Shown: positions 8,773 to 19,920 of the stretch, in pieces
How positions within the stretch are numbered: position 1 is the first letter of the stretch
How the letters are laid out: each line of letters starts with the position of its first letter
DNA from: Haliea sp. E1-2-M8
Lineage (GTDB): Bacteria; Pseudomonadota; Gammaproteobacteria; Pseudomonadales; Halieaceae
Assembly: GCF_030649675.1 (NCBI RefSeq)
Contig: NZ_JAUTDR010000009.1
Span: 62,001-126,000, forward strand
Direction of reading: 5' to 3'
DNA length: 64,000 bases
Program-made: the position numbers and the translations under genes
Notes under the pieces: model-generated
What the model saw: only the letters and a program-made list of their open reading frames with translations
What the model was told of the DNA's origin: nothing
Databases searched by the model: none

Positions 8773-10653
8773 ATGCGACCGACCACACTGCGTCTGGGTA
8801 CACTCGTTGCAGCAACCGCACTCGCTGCCGCAGGCGCGGCTGCTGAAGCCCCCGCCGACAATGCAAGCTATTCACCCTGGCAGGGCCAGGACTACCCCAA
8901 CCAGGTATTCTGGGGCGACACTCACCTGCACACCTCGGTCTCCCTGGATGCCAACCTGTTTGGCGCCCGGGACCTCGGGCCCGAGCACGCCTACCGCTTT
9001 GCCCGCGGCGAAACCGTAACGGCTACCAACGGCATGCAGGCCAGGATCAACCGGCCGCTGGATTTCCTGGTGGTATCGGACCACGCCGAGTACCTGGGTA
9101 TCATGCCCCTGATCCGCGCCGGCGAGCCCGCGATTCTCGAAAACGAAACCGCCCGGAATTGGCGCGAGGTGCTCACTGCCGGTGATGCTATCGGCTTCGG
9201 GCGCATGATGCTGGACATCGGTGCCTCGTATGCCGCGGGCAGCCCCCTGGTTACCCTTCCCGACTCGCTGCCCTCCCCCTGGGAGGAAAACAACCGCATT
9301 GCCGACGAGGCGAACACGCCCGGCATATTTACCGCCTTTGTCGGTTTCGAGTGGTCGTCGATGCCCGACGGCAATAACCTGCACCGGGTGGTCGTGCTGC
9401 GCGACGGCGCCGACCGGGCCAACCAGGTCACTCCGTTCTCCGCCTTCGACAGCGATGATCCGGAAGCGCTCTGGCGCTATCTGGCAGACTACGAAGACAG
9501 CACCGGCGGCCAGGCCCTGGCCATTCCCCACAACAGCAACCTGAGCGGCGGACTGATGTTCGCACCGAGCACCTCCAGCGGCGCAGCGATGAGTGCAGAC
9601 TACGCCCGCGAGCGCATGCGCTGGGAGCCGCTGATTGAAGTCACCCAGATCAAGGGTGACAGCGAGGCCCACCCGCTGCTGTCGCCCACCGATGAATTTG
9701 CCGACTACGGCACCTGGGACCAGTTCAATATCGACATGAGTGACCCCCAGCAGGACAGCATGCAGCGCTACCAGTACGCACGCCCTGCCCTGCAGCTGGG
9801 GCTGCAACTGGAACAGCGGATCGGGGTGAATCCCTTCCAGTTCGGGATGATCGGCAGCAGCGACTCGCACACCGCGCTGGCCGCGGTAGAGGAAGACAAC
9901 TACTGGGGCAAGATGGTGACCCATGAACCGTCACCGGATCGCGCCAGCAAACTCTGGGGTATCCCGGAAGCCGAAATGAACAGCGCCATGCAGCTCGCAT
10001 CCGGCTACGCCGCCGTCTGGGCAATGGAGAACACGCGGGAGGCCCTGTTCGATGCCATGCGCCGGCGCGAGGTGTATGCCACCACCGGGCCGCGTATGCG
10101 GGTCCGCTTCTTCGGCGGCTGGGAGTACACGGCGGATGATCTCGCCGGGCCCCACCCTGCCCTGCGCGGTTACCAGAAAGGTGTCCCCATGGGCGGGGAA
10201 CTGCCGTCGCCAGCCGCAGCCGGCAAGGCACCCGTGTTCATGCTCTCCGCGCTCAAGGAGCCGGACGGCGCCAACCTGGACCGGATCCAGGTGGTGAAGG
10301 GCTGGGTGGACCGCTGGGGTGAGCCCCGGGAAAAAATCTATGACGTCGTCTGGGCCGGTCAGCGCCGCAGGAATGAGGCGGGCAAGCTGGAAGCAGTTGG
10401 CGACACCGTCGACCTGGCCCGCGCCAGCTATGCCAACACGATTGGCGATGCCGAGCTGGCGACGGTGTGGACCGACCCCGATTTTGACCCCTCCCAGCCG
10501 GCCGTCTACTACGCGCGGGTACTGGAGATTCCAACCCCGCGCTGGACCCTGCACGATCAGGTGCGACTGGATGCCAACATCCCACCCGGCACCGAGCTGG
10601 TACACCAGGAGCGCGCCTACACCTCACCGATCTGGTACCGGCCTGCACCCTGA
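8773..10653 (+). CDS. Exported DUF3604 family protein (PHP-like metallohydrolase fold)
   Basis: A 626-residue protein with an Ala-rich signal peptide (residues ~1-26). After it comes the DUF3604 hallmark FWGDTHLHTSVS, then FLVVSDHAEYLG, FVGFEWSS and IGSSDSHTALAA. The paired DTHLH and SDHAE motifs resemble the metal-binding His/Asp clusters of the PHP superfamily. Length matches the family (~600-700). GAGG lies just ahead of the ATG (AGAGGAGTCACG). The protein is probably periplasmic. DUF3604 proteins recur beside sulfatases and TonB receptors in marine bacteria but have no settled reaction. It is the last gene of this plus-strand block. Confidence 0.85.
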   Translation: MRPTTLRLGTLVAATALAAAGAAAEAPADNASYSPWQGQDYPNQVFWGDTHLHTSVSLDANLFGARDLGPEHAYRFARGETVTATNGMQARINRPLDFLVVSDHAEYLGIMPLIRAGEPAILENETARNWREVLTAGDAIGFGRMMLDIGASYAAGSPLVTLPDSLPSPWEENNRIADEANTPGIFTAFVGFEWSSMPDGNNLHRVVVLRDGADRANQVTPFSAFDSDDPEALWRYLADYEDSTGGQALAIPHNSNLSGGLMFAPSTSSGAAMSADYARERMRWEPLIEVTQIKGDSEAHPLLSPTDEFADYGTWDQFNIDMSDPQQDSMQRYQYARPALQLGLQLEQRIGVNPFQFGMIGSSDSHTALAAVEEDNYWGKMVTHEPSPDRASKLWGIPEAEMNSAMQLASGYAAVWAMENTREALFDAMRRREVYATTGPRMRVRFFGGWEYTADDLAGPHPALRGYQKGVPMGGELPSPAAAGKAPVFMLSALKEPDGANLDRIQVVKGWVDRWGEPREKIYDVVWAGQRRRNEAGKLEAVGDTVDLARASYANTIGDAELATVWTDPDFDPSQPAVYYARVLEIPTPRWTLHDQVRLDANIPPGTELVHQERAYTSPIWYRPAP

Positions 10654-10661
10654 CCCTGCCT

Positions 10662-10684
10662 GGCCGGCGCGGCGGGTGCCGGCC
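10662..10684. terminator. GC-rich hairpin between convergent genes
   Basis: GGCCGGC (10662-10668) and GCCGGCC (10678-10684) form a perfect 7-bp stem with a 9-base loop, in the 37-base gap between the convergent DUF3604 and SRPBCC genes. There is no T-run on either side, so it is at best a weak bidirectional terminator or an RNA-stabilising hairpin. Confidence 0.35.
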
Positions 10685-10690
10685 CAGGGC

Positions 10691-11109
10691 CTAACTCCTG
10701 GCAGCGGTCTCCAACTTGGCCAGCATATCGGCGTAGATGCCCTCCAGCATGGCCTGCCCATCGGCCTCTTCTATCCCCTCCGGCTTTGCCTCACAGCGCC
10801 AGTGAGCCAGGGTCCGTTCGCCGTTGTCCAGCGACTCGAGCGCAACCGAGGCGCGGTATTCGCTGACCGGCATCGGCATCTTCGGAATGGTGTAGCTGAA
10901 TGAGCGGCTCGCGGCGTCCATGGATTGCAGAACCTCGTCGATCGGATCCATGCCGGTCATGTGAATGCGGCGGGTCATGCCGATGCCGCTGCCGATAACC
11001 TCGATCCTGTCCCAGCCAGGGTACCAGTCCAGATTGCCGAAATTCTCCAGCAGCTCCCAGACCTTGCTCACGGGGGCATCCAGCTCCTTTTCTATGTTGA
11101 CCTTGATCA

Positions 11110-11110
<1 letters not shown>
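10691..11110 (-). CDS. SRPBCC (START-like) family protein
   Basis: A 139-residue protein opening with the SRPBCC pattern (EKELDAPVSKVWELLENFGN, then LDWYPGWD). This is a helix-grip fold that binds hydrophobic ligands in a deep pocket. Its ATG shares an ATGA with the stop of the upstream amidohydrolase, so the two are co-translated. Polyketide-cyclase-like and lipid-binding members share this size; the sequence does not discriminate. It may bind or process a hydrophobic product of the amidohydrolase. Confidence 0.8.
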
Positions 11111-12885
<1,775 letters not shown>

Positions 12886-13043
12886 AGGGCCATCCTCCAG
12901 TATTTGCTTATCCTTTTTGTGCTCACCAGACTAGTGCAATCATTGCCCGCTGGAAAGTTTCCCGGCCCGGGAAGCGTCGCCAGCGGCTGCGGAATCAGCC
13001 ATTGGTCCAGCCAGTTAGCCTTGCCAAGGAGCACAATCCGACC

Positions 13044-15002
13044 ATGCATCTGCTGCCATCTTACAGCGCCCTTCTCGCGGTGCTGGCCTGCGCCACCCTG
13101 CTCCCCGCCTGTGGCAGAGACACGCCCGCCACGGCGACGGTGGCGCTACCCGCAGCCCTGCTGGAAACTCACGGCGGCTGGCCGCACTATGGCGGCGATC
13201 TGGGAGGCACCCGCTTCTCGGCGCGGGAACAGATTACGCCAGCCAATGTAGACCAGTTGCAGCTTGCCTGGACCTATAACAGCGGCGACCTGGCGCCCGA
13301 GTCCTTCCCCGACAGCTTCAACAGCCCGGCGATGCAGGTAACACCCATCCTCGCCCAGGACACACTGTACCTGTGCTCCCCGCGCAACCGGATCATCGCC
13401 CTGGACCCGGCCACCGGCAGGGAGCGCTGGCACTACGCTGCCGACCCCGAGTTAAGCGGCCTGTACAGCGTGACCTGTCGCGGCGTGGCCTACCATGCCG
13501 ATCAGGAGGCAGCGCCCGGGCAGGCCTGCGCTGCCCGCATCGTCGCCGGCACCCTGGACGGGCGCCTGCTGGCCCTGGATGCCAGCAGCGGCAAGCCCTG
13601 TGACGAATTCGGAATTGACGGGGAGGTCGACCTGAAGGCGGCGCTGGGCGATGTAGGCCCCGCGGAATACGCATTGACCTCCCCGCCGCTGGTGGTCAAT
13701 GGCAGCATTGTGACCGGCGCCCACGTGGCTGACCTGCGCCGCGGCGGGGTCCCCAGCGGTGTCATCCGCGCATTCGACGCGCGCAGCGGCGCCCTGCTCT
13801 GGGACTGGGAGGCGGTATTGCCGGAGCAGCAGCTGGCGGATAGCTATACCCCCGGCAGCCCCAACGCCTGGGCGCCGCTCTCTGCCGACGCAGAAAGAGG
13901 CCTGGTGTTTATCCCCACGGGCAATCCAGCAGGAGACTATTACGGCGGCGAGCGGGACGGTATCGACGCCTTCGGCAGTTCGGTGGTGGCGCTGGACAGC
14001 AATACCGGGGAGCGGGTCTGGCACTTCCAGGCTGTGCACAATGACGTCTGGGACTACGACATGCCCTCACAGCCGGTGCTGTTCGATTTCCCGGGGCCGG
14101 ATGGGCCCATCCCCGCACTGGTGCAGGCCACTAAAATGGGGTTGCTGTTCGTGCTGAATCGGGAAACTGGCGAGCCCCTGTTTCCAATCGAGGAGCGCGC
14201 GGTACCCCAGGGCGGGCCGGCGCCTGAGGCCCTGTCCCCGACCCAGCCCTGGCCGCTGCTGCCAGAGCCCCTGCACCCGACGGAGCTCACCGAGGAGGAC
14301 ATGTTCGGCTTTGCCTGGTTTGACAAGCGGGCCTGCATCAAACAGTTCCGCGAATTGAATTACGAGGGCCTTTACACCCCGATCAGCACCCGGCCGACCC
14401 TGGTGTACCCGGGCTTCATGGGCGGCAGCAACTGGGGCAGCGTGAGCTGGGACCCGGTGCGCAAGCTGCTGCTGGCCAACACGTCCCGGGTGCCCGCGAT
14501 CATTGAACTGATACCGCGGGAGGTTGCCGAGTCGCCGGAGTTTGCCGAACGTGTGGAACCGCAGCTGGACACACCCTATGCCGTAAAGCGCCGCCCCTTC
14601 CTGTCGCCGCTGGGCGCTCCCTGCAACCGGCCACCCTGGGGCGTACTGACGGCCATCGACATGACCAGTGGCAAGAAAGCCTGGGAGGTTCCTTTGGGTA
14701 GCACCCGCGACCTGGCACCCTTCCCCCTCTGGCTGGACCTGGGAGTGCCGAACAGCGGCGGCTCCCTGGTCACCGCCAGTGGCCTGACCTTTATCGGCGC
14801 AGCTACCGACAGTTACCTGCGGGCCTTTGCGACCGAGACTGGCGCAGAACTGTGGAAAGCCCGGCTGCCGGCCGGCGGCCACGCCACACCGATGACCTAC
14901 ACTCTCGCCGATGGCAGCCAGTATGTGGTAATCGCCGCCGGCGGCAACCGCATGCTGGGCTCGAAGATGGGTGACGCGCTGGTGGCGTTTCGCCTGCCGT
15001 AG
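13044..15002 (+). CDS. PQQ-dependent dehydrogenase (soluble quinoprotein) lipoprotein
   Basis: A 652-residue protein. The start chosen is ATG at 13044, preceded by AAGGAGC. Codons upstream in the same frame are open but would destroy the signal. The N-terminus is a lipoprotein signal with lipobox LLPAC (Cys at about residue 22), so it is anchored in the periplasm. The body is an eight-bladed quinoprotein propeller: GGDLGGTRFS, ALDPATGRERWHY, HNDVWDYDMPSQPVL and NSGGSLVTASGLTFIGAATD match the glucose/quinate-type dehydrogenase family, here without a membrane-spanning N-terminal domain. It would oxidise an alcohol or aldose using PQQ. No PQQ biosynthesis genes are in the window. It converges on paaE with a 7-base gap. 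Confidence 0.85.
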   Translation: MHLLPSYSALLAVLACATLLPACGRDTPATATVALPAALLETHGGWPHYGGDLGGTRFSAREQITPANVDQLQLAWTYNSGDLAPESFPDSFNSPAMQVTPILAQDTLYLCSPRNRIIALDPATGRERWHYAADPELSGLYSVTCRGVAYHADQEAAPGQACAARIVAGTLDGRLLALDASSGKPCDEFGIDGEVDLKAALGDVGPAEYALTSPPLVVNGSIVTGAHVADLRRGGVPSGVIRAFDARSGALLWDWEAVLPEQQLADSYTPGSPNAWAPLSADAERGLVFIPTGNPAGDYYGGERDGIDAFGSSVVALDSNTGERVWHFQAVHNDVWDYDMPSQPVLFDFPGPDGPIPALVQATKMGLLFVLNRETGEPLFPIEERAVPQGGPAPEALSPTQPWPLLPEPLHPTELTEEDMFGFAWFDKRACIKQFRELNYEGLYTPISTRPTLVYPGFMGGSNWGSVSWDPVRKLLLANTSRVPAIIELIPREVAESPEFAERVEPQLDTPYAVKRRPFLSPLGAPCNRPPWGVLTAIDMTSGKKAWEVPLGSTRDLAPFPLWLDLGVPNSGGSLVTASGLTFIGAATDSYLRAFATETGAELWKARLPAGGHATPMTYTLADGSQYVVIAAGGNRMLGSKMGDALVAFRLP

Positions 15003-15009
15003 CGGGCGG

Positions 15010-16101
15010 CTATTTCTGGTCGAAGTCCACCACGATGCGCTCAGTGATGGGGTGCGCCTGGCAGGTAAGGATGAAGCCCTGCTCGATCTCGCCGGGCTCC
15101 AGGCCATGGGTGATGTCCATGTCCACCTCGCCTTCCACCAGCTTTGCCTTGCAGGTCGAGCAGACGCCGCCCTTGCAGGAGAACGGCAGATCCAGACCGT
15201 GGTTGAGACCGGCGTCGAGGACGTTCTCGCCATCGGCGGCCAGGCTGAACTGGCTGCCGCGGCCGTCCATGACGATGGTCACTTCGCTGGCCTTGCCGGC
15301 GTAGTCACGCGCCCGGGCATGGTGCTTGGCGATGACCGCCTCGGCATCCTCCGCCGAGGAGGCAAACAGTTCGTAGTGGATGTTTTCCTCGCTGACCCCG
15401 ACGCTGCGCAAGCCGCGGGAAACCTCTGAAATCATCGACTCCGGGCCACAGATAAAGTACTCATCGTAACTTTTCAGGTTGATCAGGCGGCGGTTCAGCT
15501 CCCCGCCCTTGCGATTGTTCAGGCGGCCGTTGAGGATATCCGCGCCCTGGTCTTCCCGGCTGAGGATGTTCACCCAGTGCAAGCGGGTCAGGTAGCGATT
15601 CTTGAGAAAGCTCAGCGTCTCGCGGAACATGATGCTGTTGGCGCGCTGGTTGCCGTAGAGCAGCGTTACCCTGCTTTCCGGTTCCTCCGCCAGGATGGAG
15701 CGGATATTGGAAATCACCGGCGTAATGCCACTGCCAGAGGCAATGAACAAATAGTTGCGCGCCCGCCCGGCGTCCAGCGGCACAAAAAAGCTGCCCTGGG
15801 GCGGCATCACTTCCAGCGTGTCTCCGGGCTGCAGGGTATCGTTGGCATAGTTGGAGAACAGGCCGCCTTCGACGCGCTTGATCGCCACCTGGGGGGCAGG
15901 ATCGTGGACGCCGGCGCAGATCGAGTAGGAGCGCCGCACGGGGACACCGTCCAGGTTTTGCTGCAGGGTCAGGTACTGGCCGGGCTGGAACTCAAAGCGC
16001 TCGCGCAGTTCTGCCGGAACCGCAAAGCTCACCTTGATGGCGAGATCGGTCTCGGGTTCGACACTGGTAACCTTCAGGGGAAAGAATTGCATGTCTGCCA
16101 T
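15010..16101 (-). CDS. paaE: Phenylacetyl-CoA epoxidase reductase subunit PaaE
   Basis: A 363-residue reductase that passes electrons from NADPH to the PaaABC(D) monooxygenase. An N-terminal FAD-binding domain contains RRSYSICAG (residues ~55-63). A central NAD(P)-binding domain contains the GSGITPVISN motif. A C-terminal plant-type [2Fe-2S] ferredoxin domain has the CKGGVCSTCK cysteines plus a later Cys in FILTCQAHP. Length fits E. coli PaaE (~356). It is the last gene of the minus-strand paa run, 9 bases after paaD. Confidence 0.95.
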   Translation of the reverse strand: MADMQFFPLKVTSVEPETDLAIKVSFAVPAELRERFEFQPGQYLTLQQNLDGVPVRRSYSICAGVHDPAPQVAIKRVEGGLFSNYANDTLQPGDTLEVMPPQGSFFVPLDAGRARNYLFIASGSGITPVISNIRSILAEEPESRVTLLYGNQRANSIMFRETLSFLKNRYLTRLHWVNILSREDQGADILNGRLNNRKGGELNRRLINLKSYDEYFICGPESMISEVSRGLRSVGVSEENIHYELFASSAEDAEAVIAKHHARARDYAGKASEVTIVMDGRGSQFSLAADGENVLDAGLNHGLDLPFSCKGGVCSTCKAKLVEGEVDMDITHGLEPGEIEQGFILTCQAHPITERIVVDFDQK

Positions 16102-16110
16102 GGGCTGTTC

Positions 16111-16647
16111 CTAAATGGGCTTGAAGTAGTCAAAGGGCTCGGCACAGCTGTTGCACTGATACAGCGCCTTGCAGGCCGTGGAACCGAATTCACTGAGCTT
16201 GCGCAGGTCTTCCGAGCCGCAGCGCGGGCAGCGGATCACCGCCGCCACATCGGCGCTGCCGCAGCCCGGCGGTGCTATGCCCCACGCTCGCAACTTCTCC
16301 TGCGCGGCGTCAGTCATCCAGGTGGTGGACCAGGCCGGGGACAGCCGGGTCTCCACCCGCACCTGATCGTGGCCGGCGGCGTGCAACGCGGCGACCACGT
16401 CCTCTTCCATCACGCTCATTGCGGGGCAGCCGGAATAGGTCGGTGTAATGGTCACCACCACCGTCTCGTCGCGCTGCTCAATTTCCTGCAGCACGCCGAG
16501 TTCCCACAGGCTGATTACCGGGATTTCCGGGTCCTTGACCTCGTCCAGCAGGTCCCAGAGCTCCGGCACAGCCGACTCTACCCGGCGCTGCCGCCGTGCA
16601 TACTCCTCGGCGGGCAACGCCGGTATGCGGTTATCCACCGTCACCAC
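16111..16647 (-). CDS. paaD: Phenylacetyl-CoA epoxidase maturation subunit PaaD
   Basis: A 178-residue protein with an N-terminal MIP18/DUF59-type domain (ELWDLLDEVKDPEIPVISL, then GCPAM) and a C-terminal four-Cys cluster (CPRCGSEDL, then CKALYQCNSC). PaaD is required for activity of the epoxidase complex, probably through iron-sulfur or di-iron assembly. The start is GTG at 16647, directly after the paaC stop; no in-frame ATG is nearer. Confidence 0.93.
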   Translation of the reverse strand: MVTVDNRIPALPAEEYARRQRRVESAVPELWDLLDEVKDPEIPVISLWELGVLQEIEQRDETVVVTITPTYSGCPAMSVMEEDVVAALHAAGHDQVRVETRLSPAWSTTWMTDAAQEKLRAWGIAPPGCGSADVAAVIRCPRCGSEDLRKLSEFGSTACKALYQCNSCAEPFDYFKPI

Positions 16648-16651
16648 GCGC

Positions 16652-17419
16652 TCACCATTCCAGGCCGGGATAGGCGCGCTGCATGAACTGCAGGTCGCTT
16701 AGCATATGGCCCAGGGATTCCGTGTGAATCCCCTGCCGCCCGCCACGTACCGACCAGTCCGCCTGCGGCAGCTCAATGGTGGCTTCTTCCAGGGTGGCTC
16801 GCACCGCGGCTTCCCAGTCCGGTCTCAGTGCCGCGCTGTCGACGGCAACACCCGCTGCGACCAGAGAGGTTTCCAGCGCGTCCAGCTCGAACAGCTCCGG
16901 GGTATAGCCCCACAGATCATCCACCGCGGTTTGCAGGCGACAGTGGCTTTCCGCCGTGCCATCGCCGAGGCGCAGCATCCAGTCGCGGCTGCGGCGCAAA
17001 TGGTATTTCGACTCTTTCACGGCCTTGGCAGCGATACCTGCCAGCCGCTCATCTTCGGACTCGAGCAGCGCCTGCATGAACGCCAGGGCGTACTCGTCCA
17101 CCAGGTACTGGCGCGCCATGGTGAAGGCGAAGTCGCCCCGGGGCAGTTCGTGCAGCAGCAGGTTAGTGAACTCCCGGCAGTCGCGCAGGTAGGCAAAACT
17201 GTCCTCGCTGCGGCCGTCACCGCTCAGTTCCGCGGCGTAACTGTAGAACATCCGGGCGCGGCCAATATAGTCCAACGCGACATTGGTCAGCGCCAGATCT
17301 TCTTCCAGAAACGGGCCATTGCTGCACCACTCTGAAAGACGGTGGCCCAGCACCAGGGCATCGTCGCCGAGGCGAACAGCGTACTGCAGGACGGCTTCAT
17401 TCGAATCGGTAGCGGTCAT
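16652..17419 (-). CDS. paaC: Phenylacetyl-CoA epoxidase structural subunit PaaC
   Basis: A 255-residue ferritin-like subunit that pairs with PaaA. The pattern QYAVRLGDDALVLGHRLSEW followed by NVALDYIGRARMFYSYAA is characteristic of PaaC. It keeps the four-helix fold but serves a structural role in the PaaABC complex. Size matches the family (~250). ATG at 17419; the stop lies 5 bases before the paaD GTG, consistent with coupled translation. Confidence 0.95.
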   Translation of the reverse strand: MTATDSNEAVLQYAVRLGDDALVLGHRLSEWCSNGPFLEEDLALTNVALDYIGRARMFYSYAAELSGDGRSEDSFAYLRDCREFTNLLLHELPRGDFAFTMARQYLVDEYALAFMQALLESEDERLAGIAAKAVKESKYHLRRSRDWMLRLGDGTAESHCRLQTAVDDLWGYTPELFELDALETSLVAAGVAVDSAALRPDWEAAVRATLEEATIELPQADWSVRGGRQGIHTESLGHMLSDLQFMQRAYPGLEW

Positions 17420-17428
17420 GTCAGCACC

Positions 17429-17713
17429 TCACATGTTGTTGACTTCGTCAGGCAACTGGTAATGCGTTGCATGACGATAGGGTTTGTCGTCCAGGGGGTC
17501 GTAAAAGCTTTCGCAATCGCCTTCCTGGGAGGCGACGATGTCCGAGGAGTTGACCACCCAGATGCTGACGCCTTCGCTGCGCCGGGTATAGACGTCGCGC
17601 GCATATTCCAGTGCCTGGGCGGGATCTTCCGCATGCAGGCTGCCGACGTGCTTGTGGTCCAGGCCGCGACGGGAACGGATAAAAACTTCATACAGTTTCA
17701 TGTGTTCTGACAT
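17429..17713 (-). CDS. paaB: Phenylacetyl-CoA epoxidase subunit PaaB
   Basis: A 94-residue protein (MSEHMKLYEVFIRSRRG, then HVGSLHAEDPAQALEYARD), the full PaaB length. PaaB bridges PaaAC heterodimers in the epoxidase. The open frame continues far upstream because it lies antisense-offset to paaA; the ATG at 17713, between paaA and paaC, is the only start giving a PaaB-sized product. Confidence 0.93.
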   Translation of the reverse strand: MSEHMKLYEVFIRSRRGLDHKHVGSLHAEDPAQALEYARDVYTRRSEGVSIWVVNSSDIVASQEGDCESFYDPLDDKPYRHATHYQLPDEVNNM

Positions 17714-17724
17714 TGTCGTGCTCC

Positions 17725-18693
17725 CTATGCCGCCCGACGATCGGCGCGTTGACGTTTTTTGTCCTCGTAGGCCGTGATCGCGTCGCGGACCCACTGCCCC
17801 TCTTCGTGGGCCGTGACATGGTGCGCGAGACGCTGCCGGTTGCAGAGACCATCGCCCGCGATCACCCGATTGAACTCCTCCCAGTCGATTTCGCCGAAGT
17901 CGTAGTGACCCCGCTCCTCGTTCCATTTCAGGTCCGGGTCGGGCACGGTCAGGCCGATGACCTCGGCCTGCTTCACCGTCTGGTCGACAAATTTCTGCCG
18001 CAGCTCGTCGTTGCTCTGGCGCTTGATTTTCCATTTCATCGACTGCGCGGAGTGCGCAGACTCGGCATCGTGGGGGCCGAACATCATCAACGAAGGCCAC
18101 CAGAACCGGTTCAGTGAATCCTGGGCCATGGCCTTCTGTTCTTCCGTACCGCCGGCGAGGGTCATCATGATGTGATAGCCCTGGCGCTGGTGGAAACTCT
18201 CTTCCTTGCAGATCCGCACCATGCCGCGGGCGTAGGGCCCGTAGGAAGTGCGCTGCAAGGAGACCTGGTTGACGATTGCCGCGCCATCCACCAGCCAGCC
18301 GATGGCGCCGATGTCGGCCCAGGTCAGGGCGGGATAGTTGAAGATGGAGGCATACTTGGCGCGCCCGGCGTGCAGGGCCTCTACCATTTCCTCGCGACTG
18401 GCACCCAGGGTTTCCGCGGCGCTGTACAGGTAGAGGCCATGGCCGCCCTCGTCCTGGACCTTGGCCAGCAGGATGCACTTGCGATGCAGGCTCGGCGCCC
18501 GCGTGATCCAGTTGCCCTCTGGCTGCATGCCGATCACCTCGGAGTGCGCATGCTGGGAAATCTGGCGAATCAGGTTCTGCCGATATTTCTCCGGCATCCA
18601 GTCCTTGGGCTCGATCTTTTCCTCGGCGTCAATGCGCGTCTGGAAGCGCTGTTCCACTTCCGCCGGACTCTGCTCTGTATGCTCTTTCGTCAT
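17725..18693 (-). CDS. paaA: Phenylacetyl-CoA epoxidase catalytic subunit PaaA
   Basis: A 322-residue di-iron monooxygenase subunit that inserts oxygen into the ring of phenylacetyl-CoA to give the 1,2-epoxide. Carboxylate-bridged di-iron ligands can be picked out in the ferritin-like helices: [20 protein letters not shown] and [15 protein letters not shown] both carry the E-x2-H pattern. Length and the C-terminal [16 protein letters not shown] are typical. ATG at 18693. It heads paaABCDE and follows paaJ by 24 bases in a single transcription unit. Confidence 0.96.
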   Translation of the reverse strand: MTKEHTEQSPAEVEQRFQTRIDAEEKIEPKDWMPEKYRQNLIRQISQHAHSEVIGMQPEGNWITRAPSLHRKCILLAKVQDEGGHGLYLYSAAETLGASREEMVEALHAGRAKYASIFNYPALTWADIGAIGWLVDGAAIVNQVSLQRTSYGPYARGMVRICKEESFHQRQGYHIMMTLAGGTEEQKAMAQDSLNRFWWPSLMMFGPHDAESAHSAQSMKWKIKRQSNDELRQKFVDQTVKQAEVIGLTVPDPDLKWNEERGHYDFGEIDWEEFNRVIAGDGLCNRQRLAHHVTAHEEGQWVRDAITAYEDKKRQRADRRAA

Positions 18694-18717
18694 AACCGAT
18701 CTCCTCTCAACTTGCCG

Positions 18718-19920
18718 TCACACCCGTTCAATGACTATCGCGATACCCTGTCCGACGCCGATGCACATGGTGCACAGCGCATAGCGCCCCCCGCGACGCT
18801 GCAACTCGTACATCGCGGTGGTTACCAGACGCGCGCCACTCATACCCAGGGGGTGACCCAGGGCGATGGCGCCGCCGTTCGGATTGACCTGGGGAGCGTC
18901 GTCCGCCAGCCCCAGTCCTCGCAGCACGGCGAGCCCCTGGGCTGCAAAGGCCTCATTCAATTCGATGACATCCATCGCCGCGAGTTCCAGACCCGCCAGC
19001 CGCAGCACCTTGTGTGTCGCCTCCACCGGGCCGTAGCCCATGATACGGGGCTCCAGACCGCTGCTGGCCATGGCCAGCACCCGGGCACGCGGCGTCAGGC
19101 CCTGACTGCGCGCGGCCTCCGCCGAGGCAAGGATCAGCGCACAGGCGCCATCGTTCACCCCCGAGGCGTTGCCGGCCGTCACCGTGCCGTTGTCGCGGAA
19201 CGGCGTAGCGAGCTTCGCCAGCGCCTCCAGCGTGGTATCGCGGGGGTGCTCGTCCTGACTGACCTGCACCGGATCGCCCTTGCGTTGGGGAATAGTGACC
19301 GGAGTAATTTCCTCGTCAAAGTAACCCGCCGCCTGCGCCGCCGCCGTGCGTTGCTGGCTGCGCAGGGCAAAGGCATCCTGGGCAGCCCGCTCAATGCCGA
19401 ACTGCTCGGCGACGTTTTCGGCGGTCTCGGGCATGGAGTCGATACCGTATTGCTTCTGCATCAGGTGATTGACGAAGCGCCAGCCAATGGTCGTGTCGTA
19501 GATCTGCGCGTCGCGGCTGTAGGCTGCATTTGCCTTGCCCATGACAAACGGCGCCCGGGACATGGATTCGACGCCCCCGGCAATGGCCAACTGGGCTTCA
19601 CCGCACTTGATCGCCCGGGCGGCACTGCCGATGGCATCCATGCCGGAACCGCAGAGCCGGTTCACGGTCACCCCGGGCACCGTCGCCGGCAAACCGGCCA
19701 GCAGGCTGCTCATCCGCGCCACGTTGCGGTTGTCTTCACCGGCCTGGTTGGCGCAGCCGAACCAGACATCGTCAACCTGCGCCCAGTCCACGCCCGGATT
19801 GCGCGCCAGCAAAGCGCGCAGGGGAATCGCACCGAGGTCGTCGGGGCGCACTGCCGCCAGGGCACCGCCATAACGGCCAATGGGGGTGCGCAGGGCATCA
19901 CAGATAAAAGCATCTTGCAT
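18718..19920 (-). CDS. paaJ: 3-oxoadipyl-CoA/3-oxo-5,6-dehydrosuberyl-CoA thiolase
   Basis: A 400-residue thiolase with all catalytic motifs: nucleophile Cys90 in NRLCGSGMDAIG, ALGHPLGMSGAR with the catalytic His, and CTMCIGVGQG near the C-terminus with the second Cys. In the paa pathway it cleaves 3-oxo-5,6-dehydrosuberyl-CoA and then 3-oxoadipyl-CoA to acetyl-CoA and succinyl-CoA. PcaF of the beta-ketoadipate pathway is nearly the same enzyme; context decides for PaaJ. Its ATG overlaps the paaI stop by one base (TAATG). It is a useful internal control for the Cys-less thiolase at 43.1 kb. Confidence 0.94.
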   Translation of the reverse strand: MQDAFICDALRTPIGRYGGALAAVRPDDLGAIPLRALLARNPGVDWAQVDDVWFGCANQAGEDNRNVARMSSLLAGLPATVPGVTVNRLCGSGMDAIGSAARAIKCGEAQLAIAGGVESMSRAPFVMGKANAAYSRDAQIYDTTIGWRFVNHLMQKQYGIDSMPETAENVAEQFGIERAAQDAFALRSQQRTAAAQAAGYFDEEITPVTIPQRKGDPVQVSQDEHPRDTTLEALAKLATPFRDNGTVTAGNASGVNDGACALILASAEAARSQGLTPRARVLAMASSGLEPRIMGYGPVEATHKVLRLAGLELAAMDVIELNEAFAAQGLAVLRGLGLADDAPQVNPNGGAIALGHPLGMSGARLVTTAMYELQRRGGRYALCTMCIGVGQGIAIVIERV

